In this document: positions 38,201 through 47,519 of the stretch, piece after piece
Position numbering within the stretch: position 1 is the first letter of the stretch
Layout of the letters: each line of letters opens with the position of its first letter
Source of the DNA: Billgrantia zhangzhouensis
GTDB lineage: Bacteria; Pseudomonadota; Gammaproteobacteria; Pseudomonadales; Halomonadaceae
DNA: 64,000 nt
Direction: 5' to 3'
NCBI RefSeq assembly: GCF_021404465.1
Contig: NZ_JABFTT010000003.1
Coordinates: 248,001-312,000 of the forward strand
Notes under the pieces: generated by a model
What the model was told of the DNA's origin: nothing
Databases searched by the model: none
Seen by the model: the letters and a program-made list of their open reading frames with translations, nothing else
Program-made: the position numbers and the translations under genes

Positions 38201-39215
38201 CGACCTGGCGTGCGTAGCTCTCCGGCACCAGGCTCAGGGCATCGTCATATACCCGCAGGCAGGCGCCGTCGAGATGACCGTTCTCCGACAGATGGCGGCG
38301 GAAGCGACGCCCGCCCGGCTGACCCTGGAACAGGCCCAGCAGGTGGCGGGTCACATGGTTGAGCTTAGCGCCTTCCTCGAGCCGGCGGGCGATGTAGGGA
38401 CGGAAAGCGCGGGCAGCGGCGTGGCGGCTCACGGCGGGCCCGGGCTCGCCGTAGAGCGTCTCGTCCACCCTGGCGAGCAGCCAGGGGTTCTGGTAGGCCT
38501 CGCGACCGACCATCACGCTGTCTACATGATTCAATTGTTCGCGGCATTCGTCGAGCGTCTTGATGCCTCCGTTGATGCCGATGTGCAGCTCCGGGCGGTT
38601 GGTCTTCAGCCGGTGCACGCGGGGGTAGTTGAGCGGCGGGATGTCGCGGTTTTCCTTCGGCGAGAGCCCCTGCAGCCATGCCTTGCGTGCATGCACGATG
38701 AACACCTCGCAGCCGGCATCCGCCACCTGGGCGATGAAGCGCTCCAGATCGGCATCTTCGTCCTGATCGTCGATACCGATGCGGCACTTCACCGTGACTG
38801 GGATCTTTACCGCCTCGCGCATGGCGCGCACCGCCGCGGCCACCTTCTCGGGGTAGCCCATCAGACAGGCGCCGATCATGTTGTTCTGCACCCGGTCGCT
38901 GGGGCAGCCGACGTTGAGGTTCACCTCGTCATAGCCCCATTCCTCGGCAATCACCGCGCACTCCGCCAGCTCGCCTGGGTGGCTACCACCCAACTGCAGT
39001 GCAACGGGATGCTCCACTTCGTCATAACCGAGGAAGCGCTCGCGGGGGATGCCGTGCAGGATGGCGCCTGTCGTCACCATCTCGGTGTAGAGCAGCGCCT
39101 GGCGGGTCAGGGTGCGGGCAAAGGCTCTTTGGTCCCTCGTCGTCCAGTCCATCATGGGGGCCACCGAAAACCGGCGCGCCCGTGCCAGCGGGTCGTTTCC
39201 AGTCGTGTTGCTCAT
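38190..39215 (-). CDS. dusA: tRNA-dihydrouridine(20/20a) synthase
   Basis: A 341-residue flavin enzyme that reduces uridine 20/20a in the tRNA D-loop. The start segment FSVAPMMDWTTRDQRAFAR is the DusA hallmark, QLGGSHPGELAECA and VNLNVGCPSDRVQ carry the catalytic cysteine, and VKCRIGIDDQDE and INGGIKTLDEC bind FMN. The length and the APMMDWT start separate DusA from DusB and DusC. Confidence 0.95.
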   Translation of the reverse strand: MSNTTGNDPLARARRFSVAPMMDWTTRDQRAFARTLTRQALLYTEMVTTGAILHGIPRERFLGYDEVEHPVALQLGGSHPGELAECAVIAEEWGYDEVNLNVGCPSDRVQNNMIGACLMGYPEKVAAAVRAMREAVKIPVTVKCRIGIDDQDEDADLERFIAQVADAGCEVFIVHARKAWLQGLSPKENRDIPPLNYPRVHRLKTNRPELHIGINGGIKTLDECREQLNHVDSVMVGREAYQNPWLLARVDETLYGEPGPAVSRHAAARAFRPYIARRLEEGAKLNHVTRHLLGLFQGQPGGRRFRRHLSENGHLDGACLRVYDDALSLVPESYARQVETA

Positions 39216-39656
39216 CGATGGCCTCCAAGGTCCTGCCGTTATTACCGTTTGATCCGGCTCATTTCACCTGCCCGCGTTCAGTACTCTGGAGACAACGACC
39301 GCCGAGACAACGACCGCAAGGTACCAATACGTAACCGGCTCGCTGGACGCTGCATGATGCACGACGTGACGAGAAGCAGGGAGCGGAAATGAGATGGCCG
39401 GTTATTGTACGCAAGAAGAAGAGACGCGCCCAGAGTGGAGGTACGCATAGCGTCTGGCCGGGGGCGGCGCACTGTACCTGATCAGCGATAACGAGCACTA
39501 CCAGCCTAAGATGACACACCACCGCTCATCCAAATGCCCGCTGGCGAGCGCGTGGTGGTGCTGAGCGAGCAGGACTACGCCACGCTGCTCGAGCAGGCCG
39601 AAACCATCATGACATTCAGGCGTCGAATGAGGCCTGCGTCCGTCACCCCAGCAGTG
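39216..39656. other. Gap with decayed coding traces and a short tandem repeat
   Basis: About 440 bases without a convincing gene. A 14-base unit (GAGACAACGACCGC) is repeated in tandem at 39289-39302 and 39304-39317. Near 39534-39620 the rightward frame reads GERVVVLSEQDYATLLEQAETI, which looks like the end of a Phd/YefM-type antitoxin but has no proper start. The region looks like worn remains of an accessory locus. Confidence 0.4.
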
Positions 39657-39854
39657 CTACTTCCTCTTCCGCATGAACGGAAGCACTTTGGCCATGGCAT
39701 CCGCGAGCACTTGGTCAAGCGGTTTGTGCTCCAGGCTGATAGCGGCTCTCGCAGCAGTGTAGGTTCCTTTGTACTCCCGGGCGATTTCGCTGTCGCTCAT
39801 GCTGTCGGGTAGCTGCTCCTTTTTGCGGATGACGTCGATGACGGCCTTGTCCAT
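39657..39854 (-). CDS. Small hypothetical protein
   Basis: A 65-residue frame with GGAGG five bases before its ATG at 39854. It is charged and helical (MDKAVIDVIRKKEQLPDS, SDSEIAREYKGTYTAARAA, LADAMAKVLPFMRKRK), with a regular protein-like composition. No family recognised; the size and basic tail would suit a nucleic-acid-binding protein or antitoxin, but that is a guess. Confidence 0.5.
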   Translation of the reverse strand: MDKAVIDVIRKKEQLPDSMSDSEIAREYKGTYTAARAAISLEHKPLDQVLADAMAKVLPFMRKRK

Positions 39855-40043
39855 GTTGCCCTCCATTGAAGCCATTCCCTTCGAGCGTAGTGCATATCGC
39901 CAAGCCGTGGCATCCCCATGGGTAAGATAGGCTGCGCTGCCGCTTGGCGTCGATCAGTATTACACCGCCTTGCTGATGGGCAATCTTGTAGTAGATCCGC
40001 TTAGGGCATGGGCGGAGGAACTGACCCAGCCGGCAGAGGCTCA

Positions 40044-40061
40044 CGTAAGCTATCTCGTACA
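40044..40061 (+). promoter_or_regulatory. GacA-box-like element before the first Rsm-type sRNA
   Basis: CGTAAG (40044-40049), six bases, CGTACA (40056-40061). It matches the known GacA upstream element TGTAAG-N6-CTTACA at 10 of 12 positions. Its centre is about 65 bases before the expected start of the sRNA near 40118, the usual distance. Confidence 0.6.
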
Positions 40062-40117
40062 AACGCGAAGCGAATCTCCTACGGCGTTTGATATCCTGGG
40101 TTAAACCGCTTTTCTAC

Positions 40118-40272
40118 AGAAGCGACTATCTTGGGTGGTGACGGACGAGGGAGAGTCCGACAGGGAAGGTGAGCGACGGAGCGCTCAGAACCAGGGATGC
40201 TTGGACAGGAAGTCCGAGGTAGTTGAAAGGATGCGTTGATTGGAAGCCCGGCCCCAGTGGCCGGGCTTTTTT
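40118..40272 (+). ncRNA. CsrB/RsmZ-type CsrA-sequestering sRNA, copy 1
   Basis: About 155 bases with nine GGA motifs, several in hairpin loops: 40142-40159 (stem CGGAC/GTCCG, loop GAGGGAGA), 40171-40186 (stem GAGCG/CGCTC, loop ACGGAG) and 40203-40215 (stem GGAC/GTCC, loop AGGAA). It ends in a strong terminator (40245-40253 with 40259-40267, then T-run). There is no open frame with a ribosome site. Known RNAs of this class bind several CsrA/RsmA dimers and relieve translational repression. The 5' end is estimated from the GacA-box distance, not seen. Confidence 0.75.
40245..40272 (+). terminator. Intrinsic terminator of sRNA copy 1
   Basis: Stem AGCCCGGCC (40245-40253) with GGCCGGGCT (40259-40267), 5-base loop, followed by a run of T to 40272. 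Confidence 0.9.
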
Positions 40273-40396
40273 CTGCGTGCGCCAAGCATGGCGCGGGCTA
40301 CCAGAGGGTGGTCGCCAAACAAGGGCGCACCGGATGCCGATGGAGCAGTTGGCTGGCCACCTGAAAGTGTACAACCGCTTAGGCAAGTTAGAAAGG

Positions 40397-41806
40397 TCAT
40401 GATATGAACCAGCGACGGGCGTTGTGATAGCAGATATCCGCGATCATGCCGTCCAGCAGCTCCTGATCCTGGGGAGCCAGGCCATCGGCCACCCAGCGAC
40501 CAACGATGCGGCAGACCAGACGGCGGAAGTATTCGTGACGTGGGAAGGAGAGGAATGAGCGGCTATCCGTCAACATGCCGGTAAAGGTAGACAAGAGTCC
40601 CATCTGCGCGAGCTGGTTCATCTGGTCTTCCATGCCGTCTAACTGGTCGTTGAACCACCAGGCAGTACCGGCTTGCACCTTGCCGGCAACCCCGCCACCC
40701 TGGAAATTACCGGCGGTCGTCACAATAACCGGGTTCTTGCTGGGATCAAGTGCATACAGGATGGTGCGCGGTAGCTCATCGGTACGGTCCATGCGATCCA
40801 GGATGTGATTCAGAGGCGCTGCCAGCGGCAGGTCTTGCATGGAGTCGGCACCAGAGTCACGTCCTACATGGGTGAGTATGCGGCTGCTGTTATTCCGCAG
40901 AGGGCCGATGTGCAATTGCATCACGATGTCGGCGCGGGCATAGGCACGCCCCAATTCCAGTAACAGCGCCATGCGGAAGCTCTCGGCATCTGTACTCGTC
41001 AGGGCCTTGCCTTGGCGACCTGCTTGCAGGATCTTGTCCAGCTGTGCGCTGCTGAGCTCTTCGGCCTGTGTGAGCTGGCCGATACCGTGGTCGGCGGCCC
41101 GACAGCCATGGGCAGTGAAGTGTTCCAAGCGCTGAAGAAGGGCCTTGATTAGATCATCAAAGGTAACAATGGGCTGGCTGGTCAGTGCTTCCAGTTGTTC
41201 CAGGTAGCTATGGAAACCTTCCGCTTCTATCGCCATAGCACGGTCTGGGCGAAAGGTCGGCACCATCTTAAGGTCGGCTGACTGTGCTGAGGCCGAAAAC
41301 GTTTGATGGTGTTCAAGACTATCCAGTGGGTCATCCGTGGTGCCAATCAGCTCAACCTTCATGCGCTTCAAGAGCCCCTGGGCGCGGAATTCAGGGCTGG
41401 CCAGCTTCTCCTGGGTGGCTTGCCAGATGTCCTCTGCGCTGTCGGCATTCAGTAGTTGGCCGTCCAGTCCAAAGTAGCGCCACAGTTCCAGGTGGCTCCA
41501 ATGGTACATGGGGTTGCCGAGCGTCTTGGGTAGAATGCGGGCAAAGGCATCAAACTTTTTCCTGTGTGTGGCGTTGCCCGTGATGTGAGACTCAGGCACG
41601 CCGGCCCAGCGCATGACCCGCCATTTATAGTGATCATGGCTCAACCAGAGGTCTCCCAGATTATCCCAGGCATGGTCTTGAGCGACTTCTGCTGGTGGCA
41701 AATGGTTGTGGTAGTCCACGATCGGTAGGTCTGCCGCGACGTCATGATAGAGTCGACGTGCTTCTTCGGTGTCCAGCAGAAAATCCTGATGGAGAAACTG
41801 AGTCAT
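40397..41806 (-). CDS. uxaC: Uronate (glucuronate/galacturonate) isomerase
   Basis: A 469-residue isomerase converting D-glucuronate to D-fructuronate, or galacturonate to tagaturonate. The start FLLDTEEARRLYHDVAADLPIVDYHNHL carries the metal-site histidines (HNH), and WRVMRWAGV, PMYHWSHLELWRYFG, and the ending ICYHNARRWF are family features. Last gene of the leftward arm of the uronate island. Base composition is lower in GC than the flanking core genes. No clear terminator follows on this strand, so read-through would run antisense to the sRNA at 40.1-40.3 kb. Confidence 0.95.
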   Translation of the reverse strand: MTQFLHQDFLLDTEEARRLYHDVAADLPIVDYHNHLPPAEVAQDHAWDNLGDLWLSHDHYKWRVMRWAGVPESHITGNATHRKKFDAFARILPKTLGNPMYHWSHLELWRYFGLDGQLLNADSAEDIWQATQEKLASPEFRAQGLLKRMKVELIGTTDDPLDSLEHHQTFSASAQSADLKMVPTFRPDRAMAIEAEGFHSYLEQLEALTSQPIVTFDDLIKALLQRLEHFTAHGCRAADHGIGQLTQAEELSSAQLDKILQAGRQGKALTSTDAESFRMALLLELGRAYARADIVMQLHIGPLRNNSSRILTHVGRDSGADSMQDLPLAAPLNHILDRMDRTDELPRTILYALDPSKNPVIVTTAGNFQGGGVAGKVQAGTAWWFNDQLDGMEDQMNQLAQMGLLSTFTGMLTDSRSFLSFPRHEYFRRLVCRIVGRWVADGLAPQDQELLDGMIADICYHNARRWFIS

Positions 41807-41848
41807 GGGGAAACCCTTTTCAGCAGAGAGTCATTTACTAAGGATGCT

Positions 41849-43240
41849 TCACACCGAGGCATGCAGCCTATCGGCAATGGCGGCACGGGCCCCAAGCGTG
41901 CGGATGCTGGTATAGGAGGCCTTTACCGCATCGCGAAAATCGGGGTTGTTGGCCAGTGCCGGAGGAAATACGGCCTTCACATTCAGCAGGGCATCCATGA
42001 GGTCCGCTTTATCCGTATTCGTTACCAGTGAGGCTAACTCATCGGCCAGAGGGTCGGATAACGCTAGTGGCTCTTGCTGGTCATCGAGTCCCACCAGGTA
42101 AATGCCCCAGGCAGCAATGGCTAGTGCGGACATCGCCCAGGGACGTCCGGCTTCGATGTTGATGGCAATGGATTCCAGCAAGCGTTGGGGAAGCTTCTGG
42201 CTGGTGTCCTTGGCGATTTGTTCCGTACGGTGCTTGAGTTCTGAGTTGCTGAATCGCTTGATCAGGCTCTGTGCGTAACCCGGCAAGTTCGCCCCAGGTA
42301 ATGTGGGCAGGGTCGGGGCCGACTCATGCAGCATCAAATGCAGTACGGCCTCGTGAAATACCGCATCGGCCATGCAGGCATCGATGGTGCGATGGCCGGC
42401 GATACGACCCAGCAGGGCGAGAAAGGTATGGCTGCCGTTCAGCATTCGGAGCTTCATGGACTCCCAGGGCAGAATGTCATCCACCCATTGGACACCAGCT
42501 AGTTCCAGAGGTGGTCTTTCGCCCAGGAAGTTATCCTCAATGACCCACTGAAAGAAAGGCTCGCAGATAATACCATTGGGATCGGGTTTGCCGAGTAGCT
42601 CCTCCAGCTTGGTATGGCTTGCCTCTGTCATCTCGGGGACGATCCGGTCAACCATGGAGGAGGGGAAGCGACATTCGGATGCGATCCAGTCGGCGAGTGC
42701 CGTGTCAAGACGAATGGCTTCGGCGAGCAGGGCCTGACGGGTGAGGACGCCATTCTCTGACAGGTTGTCGCACGAGAGAATCGTCAAGCCGCCGTTGCCT
42801 GCTTGGCGGCGCTGCAGGAGTCCTTGGCACAAGGTACCCATGGTGGGGCCGTTGCGATACCCCTTTTCGGTGATGGTCAGGGTGATCAAGGAAAGGGCTG
42901 GTGAGGCGATCAGATCATGCAAGGCATCAATACCATCACGGATCGGATGACAGGTACCGATGATGGATTGCACTGTTTGCAGGGTGGCCCCGGAATCGTC
43001 GATTTCTGCTACATAGTATTGGTGCCCTGTCTGTACCAGCGCATTGAGCTGTGCCACACCCGATCTCAGGCGAGACACGACGACTCCCCAATCGGCTGGC
43101 GTTGCTCCGCCCGCCAGGCGTTGCTTGGCCATGCTTCTATCCAGTGCTGCCACTGTGTGAGCACGGGCAAAAGCGCCGAAACCAATGTGCAGCCAGCGGG
43201 GCTGTAATGCCTGTTTGGTAGCATGGTGGGCGCCAGTCAT
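41849..43240 (-). CDS. uxuB: Fructuronate reductase (UxuB-like, mannitol dehydrogenase family)
   Basis: A 463-residue long-chain polyol dehydrogenase that reduces D-fructuronate to D-mannonate with NADH. The N-terminus WLHIGFGAFARAHTVAAL and the active-site segment MKLRMLNGSHTFLALLG (Lys, Asn, His) are those of the family. The A-H-T variation in the first motif and its place between uxaC and uxuA functions support fructuronate rather than mannitol; tagaturonate (UxaB) is the alternative. The ATG overlaps the GH31 stop by four bases. Confidence 0.87.
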   Translation of the reverse strand: MTGAHHATKQALQPRWLHIGFGAFARAHTVAALDRSMAKQRLAGGATPADWGVVVSRLRSGVAQLNALVQTGHQYYVAEIDDSGATLQTVQSIIGTCHPIRDGIDALHDLIASPALSLITLTITEKGYRNGPTMGTLCQGLLQRRQAGNGGLTILSCDNLSENGVLTRQALLAEAIRLDTALADWIASECRFPSSMVDRIVPEMTEASHTKLEELLGKPDPNGIICEPFFQWVIEDNFLGERPPLELAGVQWVDDILPWESMKLRMLNGSHTFLALLGRIAGHRTIDACMADAVFHEAVLHLMLHESAPTLPTLPGANLPGYAQSLIKRFSNSELKHRTEQIAKDTSQKLPQRLLESIAINIEAGRPWAMSALAIAAWGIYLVGLDDQQEPLALSDPLADELASLVTNTDKADLMDALLNVKAVFPPALANNPDFRDAVKASYTSIRTLGARAAIADRLHASV

Positions 43241-45621
43241 TGGCTACCTCCCAAGGAGATGAACTCGCCGCTTGCAATGCGCTGATCGTGATAGTGTAAC
43301 GGGCGACTCTCTCCCACTGGCAATATCACCTCGAGTTGCGAGAAGGGAAAGCTCATCTCTCCTTCATGGGTAATCGTCAGTTCCAGTGCTTCATCAGTGC
43401 CTGTCAGCTCCAGGTGGGTGATGCAGTGGGGACCATCCTTGGTGACACCATCATCATCAAACAGCATGGAAGTACTGGTGAAGGTGCCTGGCGTCGGGAA
43501 CAGAGCGAGTGTGCGGCCCTGTTGCGCGTCGGCGGTAGCCTTGTTGGCATTTGCAGTCAGTGGCAGGACAGCGCCTGCACGCACGAAGAGAGGTATGTCC
43601 TGTAAGGTAACGGTTTTCTCCACCCAACTGCCGGCCGTGTGGAATTGACCGCTCCAGAAGTCCCACCAACCGGCGCCGTTGTCAGGCAGATAAACAGCTC
43701 TGGTAGTAGCGCCTTCCTCCACCACAGAGGCGACCAGAAGATCCCGCCCCAGCAGGAAATCATCGGTGTCGGCATAGGTGGTAACGTCATGCTCGTGGTC
43801 AAGAAAGGTGGGCCTGAGCATAGGTTCATTGTCGTTGGCTGCCTGCCATAGGCAGGTGTACAGGTAGGGCAGCAAACGATAGCGGAACTGGATGGCAGCG
43901 CGTATATCGTCCGTGACTGCGGGGTGTGTCCAGGGCTCGGTGACGGAGCTATCGTTGTTCCAGCTATGGATGGAGAATCGAGGATGGAAAATGCCGTTCT
44001 GTACCCAGCGCAGCAGCAGTTCAGGGCCTGGCTGCGGGCCGGCAAATCCGCCTACGTCATGGCCGATGTTGTAGATGCCGGATAGAGACATGCCGAGCCC
44101 CATGCGGATATTCCAACGCAGAGTATCCCAACTGGTGCGGTTGTCACCGCTCCAGGTCTGGGCATAGCGTTGGTGACCTGCACAGCCTGAGCGTGTCACC
44201 AGGTAGGGGCGCGTTTCAGGAGCATGCTGGACTTGGGCTTCCCAGGAGGCATGCACCATCAGCAGTGAATGCAGCGGACGTATCAGGCCAATATCGATTT
44301 CCTCGCCGAATCCGCAGCAGCGTGCGCCATGGTCCCATACTTCGTATTCGTTATTATCATTCCAGGTAGAGGCAATGCCCTTCTCCAGCAAGGTCTGGGT
44401 AACATTCTGCTTCCACCAGCTGATGGTTTCCGGATTGGTGAAATCGAGGTGGGAGCCTTCATCATCCCAGAAGCTGGAAATCTCCGGGCTGTCGGTCTCG
44501 CTGTCCTTGATGAATAGCTCTCGAGCGGCGACATCAGCGTAAAAGGGATGGTTTTTCAGCAAGCAGGGTTTGATATTGGCGATAAACCTCACTCCGGCAC
44601 TGTTAAATGCTCCTGTCAGTGCAGTCGGCTCCGGAATCTTATCGGTATTCCAGGTGAACACATAGCGTTTGTCGTCTATGGAGGTGTAGCCGGATGACAG
44701 GTGGAAGCTGTCACAAGGGATAGCTTCCTTGTCCAGCTTATTCAGAAATCCCAGCAACTGATCTTGGGCATCGGGAGCATCGGTGTAGGCCATGGTGGAG
44801 CCGGAGTAGCCGAGCGACCAGCGCGGAGGAAGGGCCATGCCGCCAGTTAGTGTCAGCTGGCTTTTTACCAGCTCCAGCATTTTCGGCGCCCAGCGGAAGT
44901 AGTAATCGAGATCGCCATCCTGGGCGGAGAAGTACCGATAGTGGGGGTGATAGTTATCCAGCTCTCTGCCGATATCCAGCACACAGGTGTTCAGGGTATC
45001 GTAAAAGATACTGAAGCTACCGGTAGACTCGGTTTGTGTGATGGTGAAGGGCAAGTGCTTGTAGAGAGGGTCGGTGTTCTCGGCATCATAGCCCATGGCA
45101 TCCAGGCTGCGCATTTCGAAACGCCGTTGCGAGCGTTCCAGCTTGCCGGCCTTTTCACCCAGGCCGTATACGCGCTCATTGGGTAGCCGGCGCAGGAAAT
45201 GTGAATGCGCATGAGTACGTACACCCAGCATATAAGCCCCTGTTGGCCGATCTTCGGCCAGGTACTGCCAGGTGTCGTTGAGTTTGGCCTCCCAAGTAAG
45301 GTGCAGTGGCTGTGCGATGGTCAGGCGTAGCGTCTCGGTGGAGAGCTGTAGTGCCTCACCTGCCCAGGCGAGGGTGTAGCCTGGGTTGGTGAAGCCATCG
45401 AGTGAGTCACGCTCCCGGCCCCGTGGTAGGGTATTGCCATCCGGGTTGACCGTCCAGGAGCGACCCAGGCGCCAAGTACCATCTTTCAACAGGCGCACGC
45501 GGAATAAGTCATGTTCCAGTACGTTGATGCAGAGTAGGTGTTTGCCATCCACCTTCAAGCGAACGGTGCTGTTGTCCTGATGTTCTAGGCTCCAGTGTTT
45601 TAACGTCTTCATGCTAGTCAT
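43237..45621 (-). CDS. Glycoside hydrolase family 31 (alpha-glucosidase/alpha-xylosidase)
   Basis: A 794-residue GH31 enzyme. The nucleophile Asp is D422 in STWNDNNEYEVWD and the acid Asp is D493 in WSGDNRTSW, with YSGSTMAYTDAPDAQ and GHDVGGF around the barrel. It retains alpha-linkage chemistry, removing alpha-xylose, alpha-glucose or a related sugar. It has no signal peptide, so it is cytoplasmic and acts on imported oligosaccharides. Within a glucuronide cluster it may trim a glucuronic-acid-containing disaccharide. ATG 45612 is an in-frame alternative start. Confidence 0.87.
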   Translation of the reverse strand: MTSMKTLKHWSLEHQDNSTVRLKVDGKHLLCINVLEHDLFRVRLLKDGTWRLGRSWTVNPDGNTLPRGRERDSLDGFTNPGYTLAWAGEALQLSTETLRLTIAQPLHLTWEAKLNDTWQYLAEDRPTGAYMLGVRTHAHSHFLRRLPNERVYGLGEKAGKLERSQRRFEMRSLDAMGYDAENTDPLYKHLPFTITQTESTGSFSIFYDTLNTCVLDIGRELDNYHPHYRYFSAQDGDLDYYFRWAPKMLELVKSQLTLTGGMALPPRWSLGYSGSTMAYTDAPDAQDQLLGFLNKLDKEAIPCDSFHLSSGYTSIDDKRYVFTWNTDKIPEPTALTGAFNSAGVRFIANIKPCLLKNHPFYADVAARELFIKDSETDSPEISSFWDDEGSHLDFTNPETISWWKQNVTQTLLEKGIASTWNDNNEYEVWDHGARCCGFGEEIDIGLIRPLHSLLMVHASWEAQVQHAPETRPYLVTRSGCAGHQRYAQTWSGDNRTSWDTLRWNIRMGLGMSLSGIYNIGHDVGGFAGPQPGPELLLRWVQNGIFHPRFSIHSWNNDSSVTEPWTHPAVTDDIRAAIQFRYRLLPYLYTCLWQAANDNEPMLRPTFLDHEHDVTTYADTDDFLLGRDLLVASVVEEGATTRAVYLPDNGAGWWDFWSGQFHTAGSWVEKTVTLQDIPLFVRAGAVLPLTANANKATADAQQGRTLALFPTPGTFTSTSMLFDDDGVTKDGPHCITHLELTGTDEALELTITHEGEMSFPFSQLEVILPVGESRPLHYHDQRIASGEFISLGGSQ

Positions 45622-45664
45622 GTTCCTTGGGGCTGACGGCGTGGCGATAGGGCTGCATCATGAA

Positions 45665-46957
45665 TTAGTAACCCAGAATAAGCTGAGGTAAAAATAGGCT
45701 GATTTGTGGCGCGAAAGTGACTAGTAAAACAATGCCGATAAGCACGAGATAAAACGGCAAAATAGGTTTCATGACCTGCATGATGCTGACGCCACTAATT
45801 GAGCTGCCTACGAATAGTGCCGACCCCACCGGGGGTGTACAGATTCCCACGCACAGGTTCACTGTCATGATAATACCGAAGTGTACGGGATCGATTCCCA
45901 GGCTGTTGACGACCGGGAGAAGGATGGGGGTGAAGATCAGCAGGGCGGGGGTCATGTCCATGAAAGTGCCGATCAAAAGCAGCACTGCTGTGATGGACAG
46001 CAAGATGATGATGGGGTTATCAGAAAGGCCGATCATATAATCCGAGATCGTTATCGGAATATCGCCGAAAGCCATGGCGCGAGACATGGCAATGGAGCAG
46101 CCAATCAGAAACAGCACGATGGATGTTGTGACCGCTGATTCGATAAAGATACGTGGCAGGTCGGTAACCTTGATTTCTCGGTACCAGACTAAGGCCAGAA
46201 ACAGGGAGTATGCAACGGCAACGGCTGAGGCTTCGGTGGCGGTGAAGGCTCCGCTAATGATGCCGCCAATGACAATGACGATCAGACCAAGGGGCAGGAT
46301 TGCTCGGACGATAGCAGTTTTGATCTCAGACCAGGTCGATCTTGGCGAGACCGGATAGCCCCTGCGCTTGGCAATGATACCGGCGACCATCATCAGCGAC
46401 AGCCCCATGAGGATGCCGGGTATATAACCTGCAACAAAAAGTGCTGCGATGGACGTACCACCGGTGATAAGGGAGTAGACAATAAGAGTAGTGCTGGGAG
46501 GAATCAGTAAGCCAGTCGGGCACGAGGCGACATTAACCGCGGTGGAGAAGGCCGGATCATAGCCTTCGCGCTTTTGAATGGGAGACATGACGCCACCCAC
46601 GGCGGCGGCGGAAGCAACGGCTGATCCTGACAGTGCGCCAAACAACATATTGGAGATGATGTTGACGTGGGCAAGTGACCCCGGCAAACGACCCGCCAGA
46701 ACCTTGGCGAGATCAATGAGGCGCAGGGCGATACCACCGCGATTCATGATATTTCCCGCAAGGATAAAAAACGGAATGGCGATCAGGGTAAAGCTATCCA
46801 GGCCTGAGGCCATCTGCTGTGCCACGATACTAAACGACTGATCTGGGGACATGAATAACAAGAAGGTCAGCGTCGAGGATACACCGATAGCGAAGGCGAT
46901 CGGGATACCGAGCATCATCAAGAGTGCGAAGGAGCCGAAGAGGACAAGGATAGTCAT
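45665..46957 (-). CDS. TRAP transporter large permease (DctM)
   Basis: A 430-residue integral membrane protein with about twelve helices. Family segments FALLMMLGIPIAFAIGVSS, PFFILAGNIMNRGG, FGALSGSAVASAAAVGG and TPPVGSALFVGSSI are present. It is the ion-coupled transport subunit. Its gene follows the small permease gene directly, while the binding protein is encoded on the divergent strand. Substrate is inferred to be a uronate or glucuronide. Confidence 0.93.
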   Translation of the reverse strand: MTILVLFGSFALLMMLGIPIAFAIGVSSTLTFLLFMSPDQSFSIVAQQMASGLDSFTLIAIPFFILAGNIMNRGGIALRLIDLAKVLAGRLPGSLAHVNIISNMLFGALSGSAVASAAAVGGVMSPIQKREGYDPAFSTAVNVASCPTGLLIPPSTTLIVYSLITGGTSIAALFVAGYIPGILMGLSLMMVAGIIAKRRGYPVSPRSTWSEIKTAIVRAILPLGLIVIVIGGIISGAFTATEASAVAVAYSLFLALVWYREIKVTDLPRIFIESAVTTSIVLFLIGCSIAMSRAMAFGDIPITISDYMIGLSDNPIIILLSITAVLLLIGTFMDMTPALLIFTPILLPVVNSLGIDPVHFGIIMTVNLCVGICTPPVGSALFVGSSISGVSIMQVMKPILPFYLVLIGIVLLVTFAPQISLFLPQLILGY

Positions 46958-46958
46958 A

Positions 46959-47519
46959 TTAGTGGACTCGCTCTTGTGATTCGGGGGCTGTGCCGGTGTC
47001 GTTTGTTGCCGATTCCTGCTCTTCGCTTGTGACGAGAGAGAAGCCTCCCTGCATGGCCGGGTTCAGCCAGACTCTGCCAAGGAAGATGACACAGTAGGCG
47101 ATAACGAGGACCCCAGAGGCGGGAATGGCGCCGTAGACATACCCCATGGGCATGCGCAAGGACGGTGTGATTTGTCCAGACATGAGAGTCCTGGAGACCA
47201 TTGCCCAGCCCCCGCGTACCATGACGAAGTACGCAAAGGACGCAATGGTCAGCAATATGATGGTGTTAAGGAATCGGCGTGACACACCTTTCAGTGTTTG
47301 TGGAAGCAGATCGATGGCGAGATGTCGTGCCTGGCCAAAGGTATAGGCACCGCCCAGTAGTGCCAGCCACATAAACAGCAGGCGGGCTATCTCACTGGTG
47401 CTGGTGCTGGGGGTTCCCAGCAGGTAGCGGGAAACGACCTGCCAAGTCACGCTGGCGACGATGACCGCCAGGATGACGAAAACAACCGTCCCCAGTATGT
47501 AGTCAAGTACTCGTTTCAT
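46959..47519 (-). CDS. TRAP transporter small permease (DctQ)
   Basis: A 186-residue protein with four membrane helices. The motifs VTWQVVSRYLLGTPSTSTSE and ARLLFMWLALLGGAYTFGQARHLAIDLLP are diagnostic of DctQ subunits. The C-terminus is a hydrophilic, acidic tail. First gene of the leftward arm, facing the 470-base divergent control region. Confidence 0.92.
   Translation of the reverse strand: MKRVLDYILGTVVFVILAVIVASVTWQVVSRYLLGTPSTSTSEIARLLFMWLALLGGAYTFGQARHLAIDLLPQTLKGVSRRFLNTIILLTIASFAYFVMVRGGWAMVSRTLMSGQITPSLRMPMGYVYGAIPASGVLVIAYCVIFLGRVWLNPAMQGGFSLVTSEEQESATNDTGTAPESQERVH

Noticed and set aside
39289..39317. A CRISPR or direct-repeat array
   Set aside because: Only two copies of a 14-base unit, one base apart, without spacers or cas genes.
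39534..39812. A 92-codon rightward frame starting MPAGERVVVLSEQDY
   Set aside because: Only the first about 25 residues look antitoxin-like; the rest is antisense to a better-supported leftward gene, and no ribosome site precedes it.
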